The translations under genes were made by a program, and so were the position numbers. A model generated the notes under the pieces. It did not search any database. It saw only the letters and a list, made by a program, of their open reading frames with translations, and was not told the DNA's origin. From Leptolyngbyaceae cyanobacterium JSC-12 (GTDB taxonomy: Bacteria; Cyanobacteriota; Cyanobacteriia; Leptolyngbyales; Leptolyngbyaceae), in contig CM001633.1 of NCBI GenBank assembly GCA_000309945.1, positions 1,956,292-2,020,291 on the forward strand: a DNA stretch of 64,000 nucleotides, read 5' to 3'. How positions within the stretch are numbered: the first letter of the stretch is position 1; every line of letters begins with the position of its first letter. Below, piece by piece: positions 35,200 to 42,769 of this stretch.

Positions 35200-37101
35200 A
35201 TGAAAGCCAGCGAAGTATTGCGCCGCTATGCCGCCGGAGACCGAGACTTCCGCCGCACGAGCCTGCGAGGGCAACATTTCAAAGGACAGGATCTCTCTGG
35301 TGCCGACTTCAGCGAAGCCGACATTCGCGGCACCAACTTCACTCATGCCAACTTAAAGGGGACGAACTTTACTAACGCCAAAGCCGGATTACAAAAACGG
35401 TGGGTGCTCATCCAATTGCTGTTGGTGTTTTTGCTCGCGGCCTTAGCCGGAGTTTTGCAGGGGTACTTTAGTTGGTGGATTTCTGGCAGCATTGTGACCA
35501 TCTGGGAGTACTTTCACCTACCCACCGAAGCTGAATATCAAGTTAGTTTAGCCATCTTAATCGATAACATTATCTATCTGACAATCTACCTCATTGTCAT
35601 TGTCACAACTATTGCGATGTTCACTCGTCAGGGTTTCACCAGCAAAGCGTTCGCTAGCGTCGCTGGCGCTGGCGCTGGCGCTGGCGCTAGCGTGCTGCTC
35701 GGCTTCTATTATAGTCGGCAGGCGCTCAAAGGCGACGAAAAATTTGCCCTGCTGCGGGCTTTTGGCATTGCCGTTGCCGCTCTGGGGGGCACCTCCTTTT
35801 GTGGCGCAAACTTGACCGATGCAAATTTCACAAACGCGATGCTGAGAAGCACAAACTTTCAGGCGACCCGGCAGCAAACCACCCTTCTGAACGGAGTCTA
35901 CTGGCACAATGCCAACCAGTTAGACCGTGCCCGTCTGGGGGATTCTATCCTCTCAAACTCCGCCGTCCGTGAACTTCTGGTGACTCGCAACGGCTACAAA
36001 AAATCCTACATTGATGCCAATCTGCGCGGCGCCAACCTGAATGGAGTTAACCTCGAAGCCGCCAACCTCACCTGGGCCGACTTGAGCCAGGCGACGTTGC
36101 ATCAGGCAAACCTCAAAGATGCCAACCTGCGGGAAGTGCTGGCCATTGGCACAGATTTTACAGCGGCTTATCTCACCGGAGCCTGCCTGGAAGGCTGGAA
36201 CATTGACCACACCACCACCCTGAAAGCAGTGGATTGTCAGTACATCTTTTTGTTAGAACACCCGAATCAACTGGGCAACCGCGAACGTCGTCCGCACGAG
36301 CCGGATCAGGTCTTCGCGCCCGGCGATTTTGCCAAGCTCTACACCAAGATGATCAATGTCGTTCAGGTTTTGCTCCGTAATGGTATGAACCGAACAGCAT
36401 TTGCGGCAGCATTTCAGCAGTTAATGAGCGAGAATCCTGACATCACCTACGACTCGATCCAAGCTGTGGAACGCCAAGGTGATGATGCCCTGGTCACGTT
36501 ATCTGTGTCTGAAACGGCAAACAAAGCCGAAATTTCCCGCACTCTGCGCGAATCTTACGAAAACCAGGTGCGGCAACTGGAAGCCAAAGTCGAAGAACTG
36601 CATCAACTCCGGGCTGCTGATCTCAAAGAGGTTGCCTTGGCCCAGAAATCTCAAATTTTTAACCAACTTGTGGGAGGAAACGCCATGAACGAAAGCATTG
36701 ATCGCAGTCAAAATATTAATGTGGACGGCAACTTTACCATCACTGCCACTAACTCTGTCGTGAACCTAGGCGAAATTAGCGGCACTGTCAGTAACGCAAT
36801 TCATCAACTTCAGCAGTCTAGCCAACCCGAAACGGTGCAATTAGCCGCCTGGTTAGACGAGTTGCAAGGGTTGATTGAAGCCGAACCGAATCTCAAAGAC
36901 GATGACAAAGTGGAAGCCCTGGAACAAGTCGGTACGCTGGCAAAAGCGGGCGAAAATCCCCAGGATAGCACCTTGAAAAAGCTATCGAATACGGCAGTCA
37001 AGATTCTGAAAGGGACGATCGCGGCTCTCCCCGACACCGCTAAACTCGCTGAAGCCTGTAGCAAACTCTTACCCCTCATCTCTGGTGCATTGGGTCTCTA
37101 G
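35200..37101 (+). CDS. Transmembrane pentapeptide-repeat protein
   Basis: A 633-residue protein. Residues 15-62 and 196-335 contain A(D/N)LxX pentapeptide repeats that form a right-handed quadrilateral beta helix. Between them are about three to four membrane segments (68-90, 118-140, 150-170, 180-197), the third containing an A-G-A-G-A-G-A-G-A run. Next comes a D-C-Q-Y-I-F-L-L-E-H block, a domain at 375-445, a coiled coil (about 445-480) and a C-terminal domain with N-I-N-V-D-G-N-F-T-I and helical ends. Similar multi-domain proteins are common in cyanobacteria without known function; a membrane sensor or defence role is only a guess. An IS5 element is inserted exactly at its stop codon. Confidence 0.75.
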   Translation: MKASEVLRRYAAGDRDFRRTSLRGQHFKGQDLSGADFSEADIRGTNFTHANLKGTNFTNAKAGLQKRWVLIQLLLVFLLAALAGVLQGYFSWWISGSIVTIWEYFHLPTEAEYQVSLAILIDNIIYLTIYLIVIVTTIAMFTRQGFTSKAFASVAGAGAGAGASVLLGFYYSRQALKGDEKFALLRAFGIAVAALGGTSFCGANLTDANFTNAMLRSTNFQATRQQTTLLNGVYWHNANQLDRARLGDSILSNSAVRELLVTRNGYKKSYIDANLRGANLNGVNLEAANLTWADLSQATLHQANLKDANLREVLAIGTDFTAAYLTGACLEGWNIDHTTTLKAVDCQYIFLLEHPNQLGNRERRPHEPDQVFAPGDFAKLYTKMINVVQVLLRNGMNRTAFAAAFQQLMSENPDITYDSIQAVERQGDDALVTLSVSETANKAEISRTLRESYENQVRQLEAKVEELHQLRAADLKEVALAQKSQIFNQLVGGNAMNESIDRSQNINVDGNFTITATNSVVNLGEISGTVSNAIHQLQQSSQPETVQLAAWLDELQGLIEAEPNLKDDDKVEALEQVGTLAKAGENPQDSTLKKLSNTAVKILKGTIAALPDTAKLAEACSKLLPLISGALGL

Positions 37102-38088
37102 GGCGTATCTGCAAAGTCTAAATGTAAGGTAGTGGCTCAATTGAGCCAAATCAGAATCGCAGCAATCGTCAGCATTGCAAGATAGTTCTCTGCCCGTTTT
37201 TCATACCGTGTTGCGACCCGTCGAGCTTGCTTCAGTCGATTGATGAGACGCTCAATCCGGTTGCGTTCTCGGTACAGTCCACGATTGAATCGGGGTTTCC
37301 GCTTGGCGTTTTTGCGCTTGGGAATCACTGGAGTCGTGTGCTGGCGGCGAAGGGTACGGCGAATCGAGCCCGCATCGTAACCTTTGTCGCCGCCAAGATA
37401 ACGCGGTCGTTGCTTCGGTCTGCCTTGTCCTTTGCGCTTGATGCGAGGTGCGGCTTGGTTCAGCTTGCCAACCCCTTTGACATCATTGCTCTGTCCAGGC
37501 AGGATGACAACCTGCATCGGTTTGCCCAATCCTTCCGCTTGAATCTGCATCTTGGTGCTAAAACCGCCTTTGGATCGTCCCAGTGCTTCCTGTTGCTGCA
37601 ATTTCTCGGTCGTTAGCCGTGGCTCTGGGGATGATTGTCCCCCCTTTTTGCGCCTGCTGCGTGTTGATGAGCGCGAACGATGGTGCTATCGATGAAAGGC
37701 ACTTCCCAATCCATCTGCTGCTGGGCATCTCCTTGCTGGTGCAATTGGTCGAGAATTGCCTGCCACACTCCTTGGGCACGCCAACGGTAGAAGCGACTCG
37801 ACACTGTACCACGGGAGCCGTAGCGCTCTGGCAAGTCTGACCAGGGTGCACCAGTTCGGTGGATCCACAAGATGCCATTGAGAACCTGACGATGCTCCTG
37901 GGCGGGTCTTCCCGTGGCAGCGGGCTTCGGCAGTAACGGTTGCAGTTTCTGCCATTGTGCGTCACTTAAATCGCCTCGATGCTGTGCCATGGTTGTGCTT
38001 TCCATCTGTTTCCAGATGTTAGAGTGCCCAGCACCGCTCGAAGATGCACCCTAGATTTAGGGTCGGTTCAGTGTTTGCAGATACGCCC
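37101..38088 (-). mobile_element. IS5-family insertion sequence (IS427-like)
   Basis: A complete 988-bp element. Terminal inverted repeats GGGCGTATCTGCAAA / TTTGCAGATACGCCC are perfect. The flanks read CTA...TAG, consistent with a TA (or CTAG) target duplication. The transposase is encoded in two frames. The insertion uses the pentapeptide gene's TAG stop, which is regenerated on both sides, so that gene is not shortened. Confidence 0.9.
37137..38005 (-). CDS. IS5-family transposase, two frames joined by -1 frameshift
   Basis: Frame A (37613-38005, 130 residues) has D-A-Q-W-Q-K-L-Q-P-L-L-P, G-I-L-W-I-H-R-T-G-A-P-W and W-E-V-P-F-I-D-S-T-I-V-R-A-H, carrying the first catalytic Asp. Frame B (37137 upward) has G-R-S-K-G-G-F-S-T-K, L-G-G-D-K-G-Y-D (second Asp) and R-E-R-N-R-I-E-R-L-I-N-R-L-K (Glu). 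At A5G6 near the end of frame A, a -1 slip gives K-K-G-G-Q-S-S-P-E and leads into frame B. This is the programmed frameshift of the group, so the transposase may be active. Confidence 0.85.
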
Positions 38089-38100
38089 TAGTTCAATTAT

Positions 38101-38359
38101 TTGGCTGCTTTTATCCAATTTTCAATCCCTTTCTTTGTAGGCACTCCTCCGTCTGTGAATGTCCAAATATTCTGTCTTTGCTGAGGAGCATAACTGATGT
38201 GGATAGGTCGATCGCTCCCATAGTAATACAGCGAATCAAACGCAACCGCTGTTCCAGAATACACTCCACGAGGCGCGCGCTATGCGTTACCCGCAAGGGG
38301 TCGCTCTCTAACCCTACAATCCAAAAATCACAGGCAGCACCGAGGCGACGAGTTTTCAT
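38101..38359 (-). pseudogene. Partial duplicate of the metallopeptidase-like pseudogene
   Basis: A degraded copy of the last 85 or so codons of the gene at 38970-39621. It starts R-R-L-G-A-A-C-D-F-W-I-V-G and carries the same in-frame 28-bp repeat insertion (38277-38304). It then needs a frameshift after C-I-L-E-Q-R-L to continue F-D-S-L-Y-Y-Y, S-Y-A-P-Q-Q-R-Q-N-I-W-T-F and finish G-I-E-N-W-I-K-A-A-K. Because the repeat insertion is shared, the duplication came after it. Confidence 0.65.
38277..38304 (+). repeat. 28-bp dispersed repeat, copy 1
   Basis: GCGCTATGCGTTACCC then GCAAGGGGTCGC; identical to copy 2 and one base different from copy 3. Lies inside the duplicated pseudogene tail. Confidence 0.8.
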
Positions 38360-38676
38360 GACTCACCATCCAAAATGCTGTTGATATCTTGCGTTGCATA
38401 TAGAATTCGTACAACTTCGATCGCATCATCCCATTCAAAGTAAAAAATCAGGTACTTCTTGAAATCCTTCACTGTCCATTTCCGTAGTCCCTGCAAGCGA
38501 GAATTTTTGACTGGGTAAAGGCTACCCATTCCTAGCATTCTGGCAAGTTAGGCGATCGTTGAGCGCGCTAAATCGAAAAACTTCAGGGCTGCCTCAAAAT
38601 TATTCTCAGCAATGTAGGCAAAGTGGTCGTCTAAATCCTGGCTTGCCTTCGGTCTGACAATAATTCGCCTGGTCAT
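38356..38676 (-). pseudogene. ParE/RelE-type toxin with nonsense codon
   Basis: Reading from ATG 38676: M-T-R-R-I-I-V-R-P-K-A-S-Q-D-L-D-D-H-F-A-Y-I-A-E, a typical ParE start. A TAA at 38548-38550 then follows F-D-L-A-R-S-T-I-A. In the same frame the protein resumes L-A-R-M-L-G-M-G-S-L-Y-P-V and L-R-K-W-T-V-K-D-F-K-K-Y-L-I-F-Y. The TAA most simply replaces CAA (Gln) by one base. Total 106 codons, the normal toxin length. The ATGA overlap with the antitoxin gene is preserved. Confidence 0.75.
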
Positions 38677-38927
38677 GCGTCTGACTGTTGAAAGCGTTTA
38701 ACCAGTTGAGAGCGCTTTTCTTCCCACCAACCATCCGTTGCCTCCAATGGTTCCCCGCTCTCCAGACCCTCTAGCAACAGAGATTCGATTCGCTCTTGCT
38801 GAGCAACTCGCTCCCGCTCCCGCAAAATCAGATGATAGACGTACTCATTGGCGGAGTTAAAGCCCGCTGCGATCGCTTGCTCTTCTACAAATGTTTGAAC
38901 CTGATCTGGAAGAGAGATATTCAGCAT
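38673..38927 (-). CDS. ParD/CopG-type antitoxin
   Basis: An 84-residue protein whose N-terminus M-L-N-I-S-L-P-D-Q-V-Q-T-F-V-E-E-Q is the ribbon-helix-helix DNA-binding start of ParD-like antitoxins. It is followed by N-E-Y-V-Y-H-L-I-L-R-E-R-E-R and an acidic, Trp-containing toxin-binding tail. It overlaps the toxin start by ATGA. With the toxin broken it may persist as an orphan antitoxin or autorepressor. Confidence 0.75.
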   Translation of the reverse strand: MLNISLPDQVQTFVEEQAIAAGFNSANEYVYHLILRERERVAQQERIESLLLEGLESGEPLEATDGWWEEKRSQLVKRFQQSDA

Positions 38928-39184
38928 TCGCTCCAGCCTTAAATCATTGCATTTCTGCTTCTAGGATAGCTAAAAACTTGGTTCAACTCGCTCAAGCCAT
39001 TGCTCAATCCCCTTTCTCGTGGGCGCTCTTGCTTCTGTAAAGGTCCAAATATTCTGCCTTTGCTGAGGAGCGTAACTGATGTGGATGGGTCGTTCACGAA
39101 GTGTCTCGGAACGAGAATCGCTCCCAATAATAGTAAAGTGAGTCAAATGGCAATCGCTGTTCCAGAATACACTCCACGACGCGC

Positions 39185-39212
39185 GCGCTATGCGTTACCC
39201 GCAAGGGGTCGC
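39185..39212 (+). repeat. 28-bp dispersed repeat, copy 2
   Basis: Identical to copy 1, at the equivalent position in the longer pseudogene. Confidence 0.8.
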
Positions 39213-39256
39213 TCGCCAACCCTACAATCCGAAAATCACAGGCAGCACCGAGGCGG

Positions 39257-39284
39257 GCGCTTTGCGTTACCCGCAAGGGGTCGC
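39257..39284 (+). repeat. 28-bp dispersed repeat, copy 3
   Basis: Same repeat with one change (GCGCTTTGCG), at a second site in the longer pseudogene, also in frame. Confidence 0.8.
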
Positions 39285-39621
39285 AGTAATACTTGCCATT
39301 CCGGTTCTTCTCATGCGCCATGTGCTGGTCGCGGCTCGGATCAACCCGCCCATTCTTAATCCCTGTCTCTGGGTCTTTCTGAGCCAGAAATCGCTTCAGA
39401 TCCTTTGAACAGAACCCATAGGTCAACTGAAACTGCTCCCTACCGAAGTGAGCAATCACAGGGTCAAGGATGTGATGACACAGAGCCTCTAACGCTGGAA
39501 TCGTCTCTTCCAAGTTTTCAGGATACGGGTCAATCTGATCTGCATACTTTTGGTAGGTTTGCGTACAGGTGCAAAACTCTTTCAGCGTCAGGTATTGACC
39601 GATCTGCATCACTAATCCCAT

Positions 39622-39900
39622 GCTGCAAGCCTGCTACTCCACTATGGCGAGATTATATAAACTTTTCCTATATAGATTCTTGCTTAATGATTAAAATCAT
39701 CTCTAAGCAAGGCAAATAATGGTTTTAGGGACTTTATAGCTAGAGAAGTTCGGAGCTAGTCTTACAGTGAGACTCGGTAGCTAGAAAGTTTTTGTTGCAA
39801 GTAAAAACTTGGGATCTAGTTCCTAAAACATGTCCAGACTGCAAACATTCTTAACATTTTTCTCATCTAAGGCTTTAATAGCTTAGTTAGTAGCCCAGAA
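39622..39900. other. Gene-free right flank with structured segment
   Basis: No gene supported. Bases 39722-39829 can fold as a branched structure: an 11-pair closing stem (GTTTTAGGGAC with GTTCCTAAAAC, one G-U), an inner hairpin AGTCT/AGACT extended by AGCT/AGCT (39754-39782), and a hairpin AAGTTTTT/AAAAACTT (39786-39810). It lies just inside the right transposon end. Confidence 0.5.
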
Positions 39901-39909
39901 ACAGTGTGA

Positions 39910-39928
39910 CAGTTAGTTTCCATGTTTA
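39910..39928 (-). repeat. Internal end repeat R2
   Basis: On the minus strand TAAACATGGAAACTAACTG, a diverged copy of the end motif, adjoining the 14-mer AACTGTCACACTGT (39901-39914) shared with the left end. Confidence 0.65.
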
Positions 39929-39931
39929 CAT

Positions 39932-39961
39932 TTCAGTTTCCACCTTTAATGTTTCCGTACA
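39932..39961 (-). repeat. Right terminal inverted repeat
   Basis: Reverse complement matches 28533-28562 at 29 of 30 positions and ends the element in ...CCGTACA. Confidence 0.88.
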
Positions 39962-39966
39962 CATGA
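39962..39966. repeat. Target-site duplication, right copy (CATGA)
   Basis: CATGA directly after the right terminal repeat, identical to 28528-28532. Confidence 0.85.
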
Positions 39967-39980
39967 CTTTATAAAACCTT

Positions 39981-41642
39981 CTACCTCAAACGCCCCGACC
40001 GCAAGATGCTGACGATGAGCCAGAGACCGAGTAGACTGGCTGATACGAAAAGAGTGCTACTGAGCCAAAAGAGGCGACCAGTGCGATCGTTTGCCAGGAT
40101 GAGAGCCGCACCCATGATGAGTGAACCGACGACAATACTAAACGACAGGCGATTGGCAGAATCATCAATGCTGCGTCGAAGCAAATCAAGATCCCGCAAA
40201 TTGATTTTCCACTGCAAGGTTTCTGAGGTCAGCCGTTCCAGCAACACTTCAACTTGGCGTGGTGATTGCAGTCCTAAACTTTTCAAGTCGAGTGCTGTTC
40301 TAAGTAGAGCTTGCAACGGTGCTTCTCCCACTAACTGCCGCTGAAACAGATCGGTCATCAGGGGCTTAATCTGCTCAGGCAGGTTGAAATTGGGGTCTAG
40401 CTTACGAGCAACACCTTCCAAATTCGCCAGGGTTTTGGCATACAGCCCCATGTTGCCCGGAACACGCAGATTATTAGCTCTAGCTTTTTGCAACACTTCG
40501 TAAAACAATTGGCTGAAGTTGATTTGAGCCAGACTCAGGCTGTAGTAGCGTCTTAACAGGCGATCGTACTCTGCTTCCAACCGAGACATATTCACTGGCT
40601 CGATTGGTTCTGCCAGTTGCAGTGTGAGTTGAGCACATCGTTGAGCATCCAAATTGACGATCGCCAGCAGCATTTCAGTTAAAACTTGCTGAGTCCGAGG
40701 ATCAAGGCGTCCAATCATGCCGCAGTCAAGTAAGGCAATCCGCCCATCATTCAGGTAAAACAAGTTACCAGGATGGGGGTCGGCATGAAAAAAACCGTCA
40801 ATATAAATTTGCTGAAAAAAGGCACGAATCAGCAAACTAACCGTTTCCTGGCGATTAATTTGATTGGTTTGCCCGTCTGCTTCATGCCCATTACTAGGGA
40901 AAGTCGCCAGGAGGAGCGGCACCCCATTGAGCCATTCCATCACCAACAACTTTTCAGTCGTGTATTCCCAATAAATTTCAGGCACAACCAGTCGTTCAGG
41001 ACGAAACCAACGACTACCCGATAAGTTGCGCCGTAGTTGGTCGGTATACTCTGCTTCTCGTGAAAAGTTAAGTTCTGCTCGGAGGGCATTAGCAAACTCT
41101 TCCGCAAGCGCTTTTAAGTCATAATACTGTCCAACTTTAGTTAAGGAAACCAAATCTGCCAGGCTACGAATTAAGCCAATGTCTTGTTCAATGGTGATTT
41201 CAATTCCAGGTCGTTGAACTTTTAATGCCACTTCTCGCCCATCTTTTAGAGTAGCACGGTGGGTTTGAGCGATCGAGCCAGCAGCAACAGGTTGGGGATT
41301 GATAGTTGCAAATACGTCTTCTATTGGGCGACGGATTTGCTGGCGAATTACGACTTCTACTTCTTCCCAGGGAACTGGGGGCACTTCTGCCTGCAAAGCA
41401 GTGAGTTCGTTGATGTATTCTGGGGGCAATAAGTCCGGTCGGGTACTGAGTACTTGCCCTAGTTTGACGTAGACGGGTCCTAAATCCACCAGGATGTTGC
41501 GTAGAACGGCAGGGGGTGGCAGTTGGGGTTCTTCGGCGCGAGTTCCAGTTAATAGTCGGCGCATGTAGCCCCATCCATTACGAAGCACGACTTCAGCAAT
41601 CTCGCGCTGGCGGGAACTAGCTTGGGCAAGGCGTGAAAACAT
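39981..41642 (-). CDS. ABC1/UbiB-family kinase-like protein
   Basis: A 553-residue AarF/ABC1-domain protein. Family motifs are seen: the N-terminal K-x-G-Q-type helix in G-P-V-Y-V-K-L-G-Q-V-L-S-T-R-P-D-L-L-P, the Ala-rich loop P-V-A-A-G-S-I-A-Q-T-H, the lysine in V-A-L-K-V-Q-R-P-G, F-H-A-D-P-H-P-G-N and the metal-binding D in A-L-L-D-C-G-M-I-G. Two membrane helices close the C-terminus (about 495-550). Relatives support quinone biosynthesis; chloroplast ABC1K proteins regulate prenyl-lipid metabolism. The mobile element ends 14 bases beyond its stop codon. Confidence 0.92.
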   Translation of the reverse strand: MFSRLAQASSRQREIAEVVLRNGWGYMRRLLTGTRAEEPQLPPPAVLRNILVDLGPVYVKLGQVLSTRPDLLPPEYINELTALQAEVPPVPWEEVEVVIRQQIRRPIEDVFATINPQPVAAGSIAQTHRATLKDGREVALKVQRPGIEITIEQDIGLIRSLADLVSLTKVGQYYDLKALAEEFANALRAELNFSREAEYTDQLRRNLSGSRWFRPERLVVPEIYWEYTTEKLLVMEWLNGVPLLLATFPSNGHEADGQTNQINRQETVSLLIRAFFQQIYIDGFFHADPHPGNLFYLNDGRIALLDCGMIGRLDPRTQQVLTEMLLAIVNLDAQRCAQLTLQLAEPIEPVNMSRLEAEYDRLLRRYYSLSLAQINFSQLFYEVLQKARANNLRVPGNMGLYAKTLANLEGVARKLDPNFNLPEQIKPLMTDLFQRQLVGEAPLQALLRTALDLKSLGLQSPRQVEVLLERLTSETLQWKINLRDLDLLRRSIDDSANRLSFSIVVGSLIMGAALILANDRTGRLFWLSSTLFVSASLLGLWLIVSILRSGRLR

Positions 41643-41760
41643 GGGAGAAACAGGATAAAAGGAGCGAAGAAGTGAAGTTTGCAGATTTACCTTTGCGGCA
41701 ATCCCCTAAACACTAGCAATATTTCAGCAACCTTGGATGGAGAAGACGATCGCCCCCCAG

Positions 41761-42579
41761 TTAATACAGCGCCGTCATCAAACGCTTGCGATAAGTGGTA
41801 ACCAGAGGATGATCACCTAACAGGTTAAAGACTTCCACCATAGCTTTACGAGCACCATCGTTGCGGTATGTGCGATCGCGCATCACAATATCTAGCAAAC
41901 TTTCCAATGCCGATTGATAGTCCTGATTCAGCACCTGCTGCGCTGCTTGCTGAAAGTTGGTATCCAAATCACTTGCTACAGTTGTCTCTGCCGCTATTTG
42001 TTTGAAAAATAGAATGGCTCGCAGGGTGTTGACATGAGCCATGTACTCTTTTTCATGGGGCTGAATTTGGTTTAAGAGTTGTTTTGCTCTTTCTGGCTGG
42101 TTAGTTTCAATGAAGAAATTGGCAGCTTCTAGCCATAATTCACGACGATCTGGATAACGTTCTAACAACTGTTCTAAGGAAGCCTGAGCAGACTCCACAT
42201 TGCCGATCGCAGCTTTGTCATAAAGTTCCTCCAGGGCTGATTCCAGTTCTGATTTCAAATTAAGTTGAGCCATTAACTGACGCAGTTGGGGTTCTGGCAA
42301 TACACCCACAAACCCTTCGTTGACCACACCATCCATCACAATCCGAACATCTGGTACACCCTGAACACCGTAGGTTTGGGCCAGTTCAGGGTTCTCATCG
42401 ATATCCACCTTGGCTAAAACCACGTCATACTCTTGCACAAGCGCTTCCAGCATTGGTTTCAGCATCTTGCAAGGACCACACCAAGTAGCAAAAAAATCGA
42501 CCAGAACAGGTTTTTGATGAGATTTTTCCAGAACCTCAACAGCGAAATTGGTTTGGTCAACCGTAATTGAAGAACCCAT
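41761..42579 (-). CDS. Thioredoxin-TPR protein (CnoX/YbbN-like)
   Basis: A 272-residue protein from ATG 42579. Residues 1-110 form a thioredoxin domain with the active W-C-G-P-C site and V-D-I-D-E-N-P-E-L-A. Residues 115-272 are helical repeats of TPR type (A-L-E-E-L-Y-D-K-A, L-L-E-R-Y-P-D-R-R-E-L-W-L, A-L-E-S-L-L-D-I-V-M-R-D-R). This matches the CnoX (YbbN) chaperedoxins that shield proteins from oxidation and hand them to GroEL or DnaK. The intact C-x-x-C suggests real disulfide chemistry, unlike E. coli YbbN (S-x-x-C). Confidence 0.85.
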   Translation of the reverse strand: MGSSITVDQTNFAVEVLEKSHQKPVLVDFFATWCGPCKMLKPMLEALVQEYDVVLAKVDIDENPELAQTYGVQGVPDVRIVMDGVVNEGFVGVLPEPQLRQLMAQLNLKSELESALEELYDKAAIGNVESAQASLEQLLERYPDRRELWLEAANFFIETNQPERAKQLLNQIQPHEKEYMAHVNTLRAILFFKQIAAETTVASDLDTNFQQAAQQVLNQDYQSALESLLDIVMRDRTYRNDGARKAMVEVFNLLGDHPLVTTYRKRLMTALY

Positions 42580-42664
42580 GTTTATCAATCGTCAGATGAC
42601 GTTTAAAGCAACAAAAGTTAAAGAGCAAGAGTCAAGGAATTGAACCGCTTTCATGTCCTCCCCC

Positions 42665-42697
42665 GGAGTTTCTCTGAGGGAAAACTCCCGGTTGGAC
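42665..42697. repeat. Palindromic segment A (related to 45525-45560)
   Basis: Contains stem GGAGTTT (42665-42671) / AAACTCC (42682-42688) and ends CGGTTGGAC. Aligns well with segment B downstream of csaB, sharing GGAG, TTTCTCT, AGG, AAAAC and TTGGAC blocks. Confidence 0.5.
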
Positions 42698-42741
42698 GTT
42701 GTTTAGAAAAACAGTCTAATTCCTGACTCTAAAGTATAAAA

Positions 42742-42769
42742 AAGCCTTGGAGAAAACTAACAAAGGCTT
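42742..42769 (-). terminator. Rho-independent terminator of dps
   Basis: On the minus strand AAGCCTT (overlapping the stop codon) pairs with AAGGCTT, followed directly by a T run (complement of 42736-42741). Confidence 0.7.

Larger units (their letters stand above)
38970..39621 (-). pseudogene. Metallopeptidase (M15-like)-type gene broken by short repeats
   Basis: The first 110 residues are intact: Y-L-T-L-K-E-F-C-T-C-T-Q-T-Y, then F-Q-L-T-Y-G-F-C-S-K-D-L and S-R-D-Q-H-M-A-H-E-x-N. With A-A-C-D-F-R-I these give an H...D pattern like D-Ala-D-Ala peptidase folds; the family assignment is tentative. Two 28-bp repeats are inserted in frame (39257-39284 and 39185-39212), each coding D-P-L-R-V-T-x-S-A-R. 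A 24-bp insertion at 39093-39116 then creates a stop after R-D-T-S. Beyond it, S-Y-A-P-Q-Q-R-Q-N-I-W-T-F continues in frame to 38970. Confidence 0.6.
28533..39961. mobile_element. 11.4-kb Tn7/Tn5053-type transposon without transposition genes, carrying a decayed Dnd island
   Basis: Both ends begin 5'-TGTACGGAAACATTAAAG and continue as a 30-bp inverted repeat with a single mismatch (position 19). The element is bounded by CATGA direct repeats. Further copies of the TGGAAACT core lie inside each end, like transposase-binding sites of Tn7-type elements, and a perfect 14-bp match (AACTGTCACACTGT) occurs inside both ends in inverted orientation. Cargo runs from an IS4 remnant through Dnd genes, toxin-antitoxin genes, a pentapeptide protein and an IS5 copy. 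No tnsA/B/C, tniQ, resolvase or Cas gene is seen, so it must be mobilised in trans or is a relic. The insertion lies between nurA and an ABC1-kinase gene, 14 bases from the latter's stop codon. Confidence 0.85.

Noticed and set aside
35655-35695. Tandem GGCGCT repeats as a separate element
   Set aside because: They lie in frame in a membrane helix (A-G-A-G run) of the pentapeptide protein and are best treated as part of that gene.
28533-39961. CRISPR-associated transposon (CAST)
   Set aside because: The ends and 5-bp duplication would fit, but no Cas12k, Cascade, TnsB, TnsC or TniQ gene or CRISPR array is visible inside. Only a Tn7/Tn5053-like end structure can be claimed.
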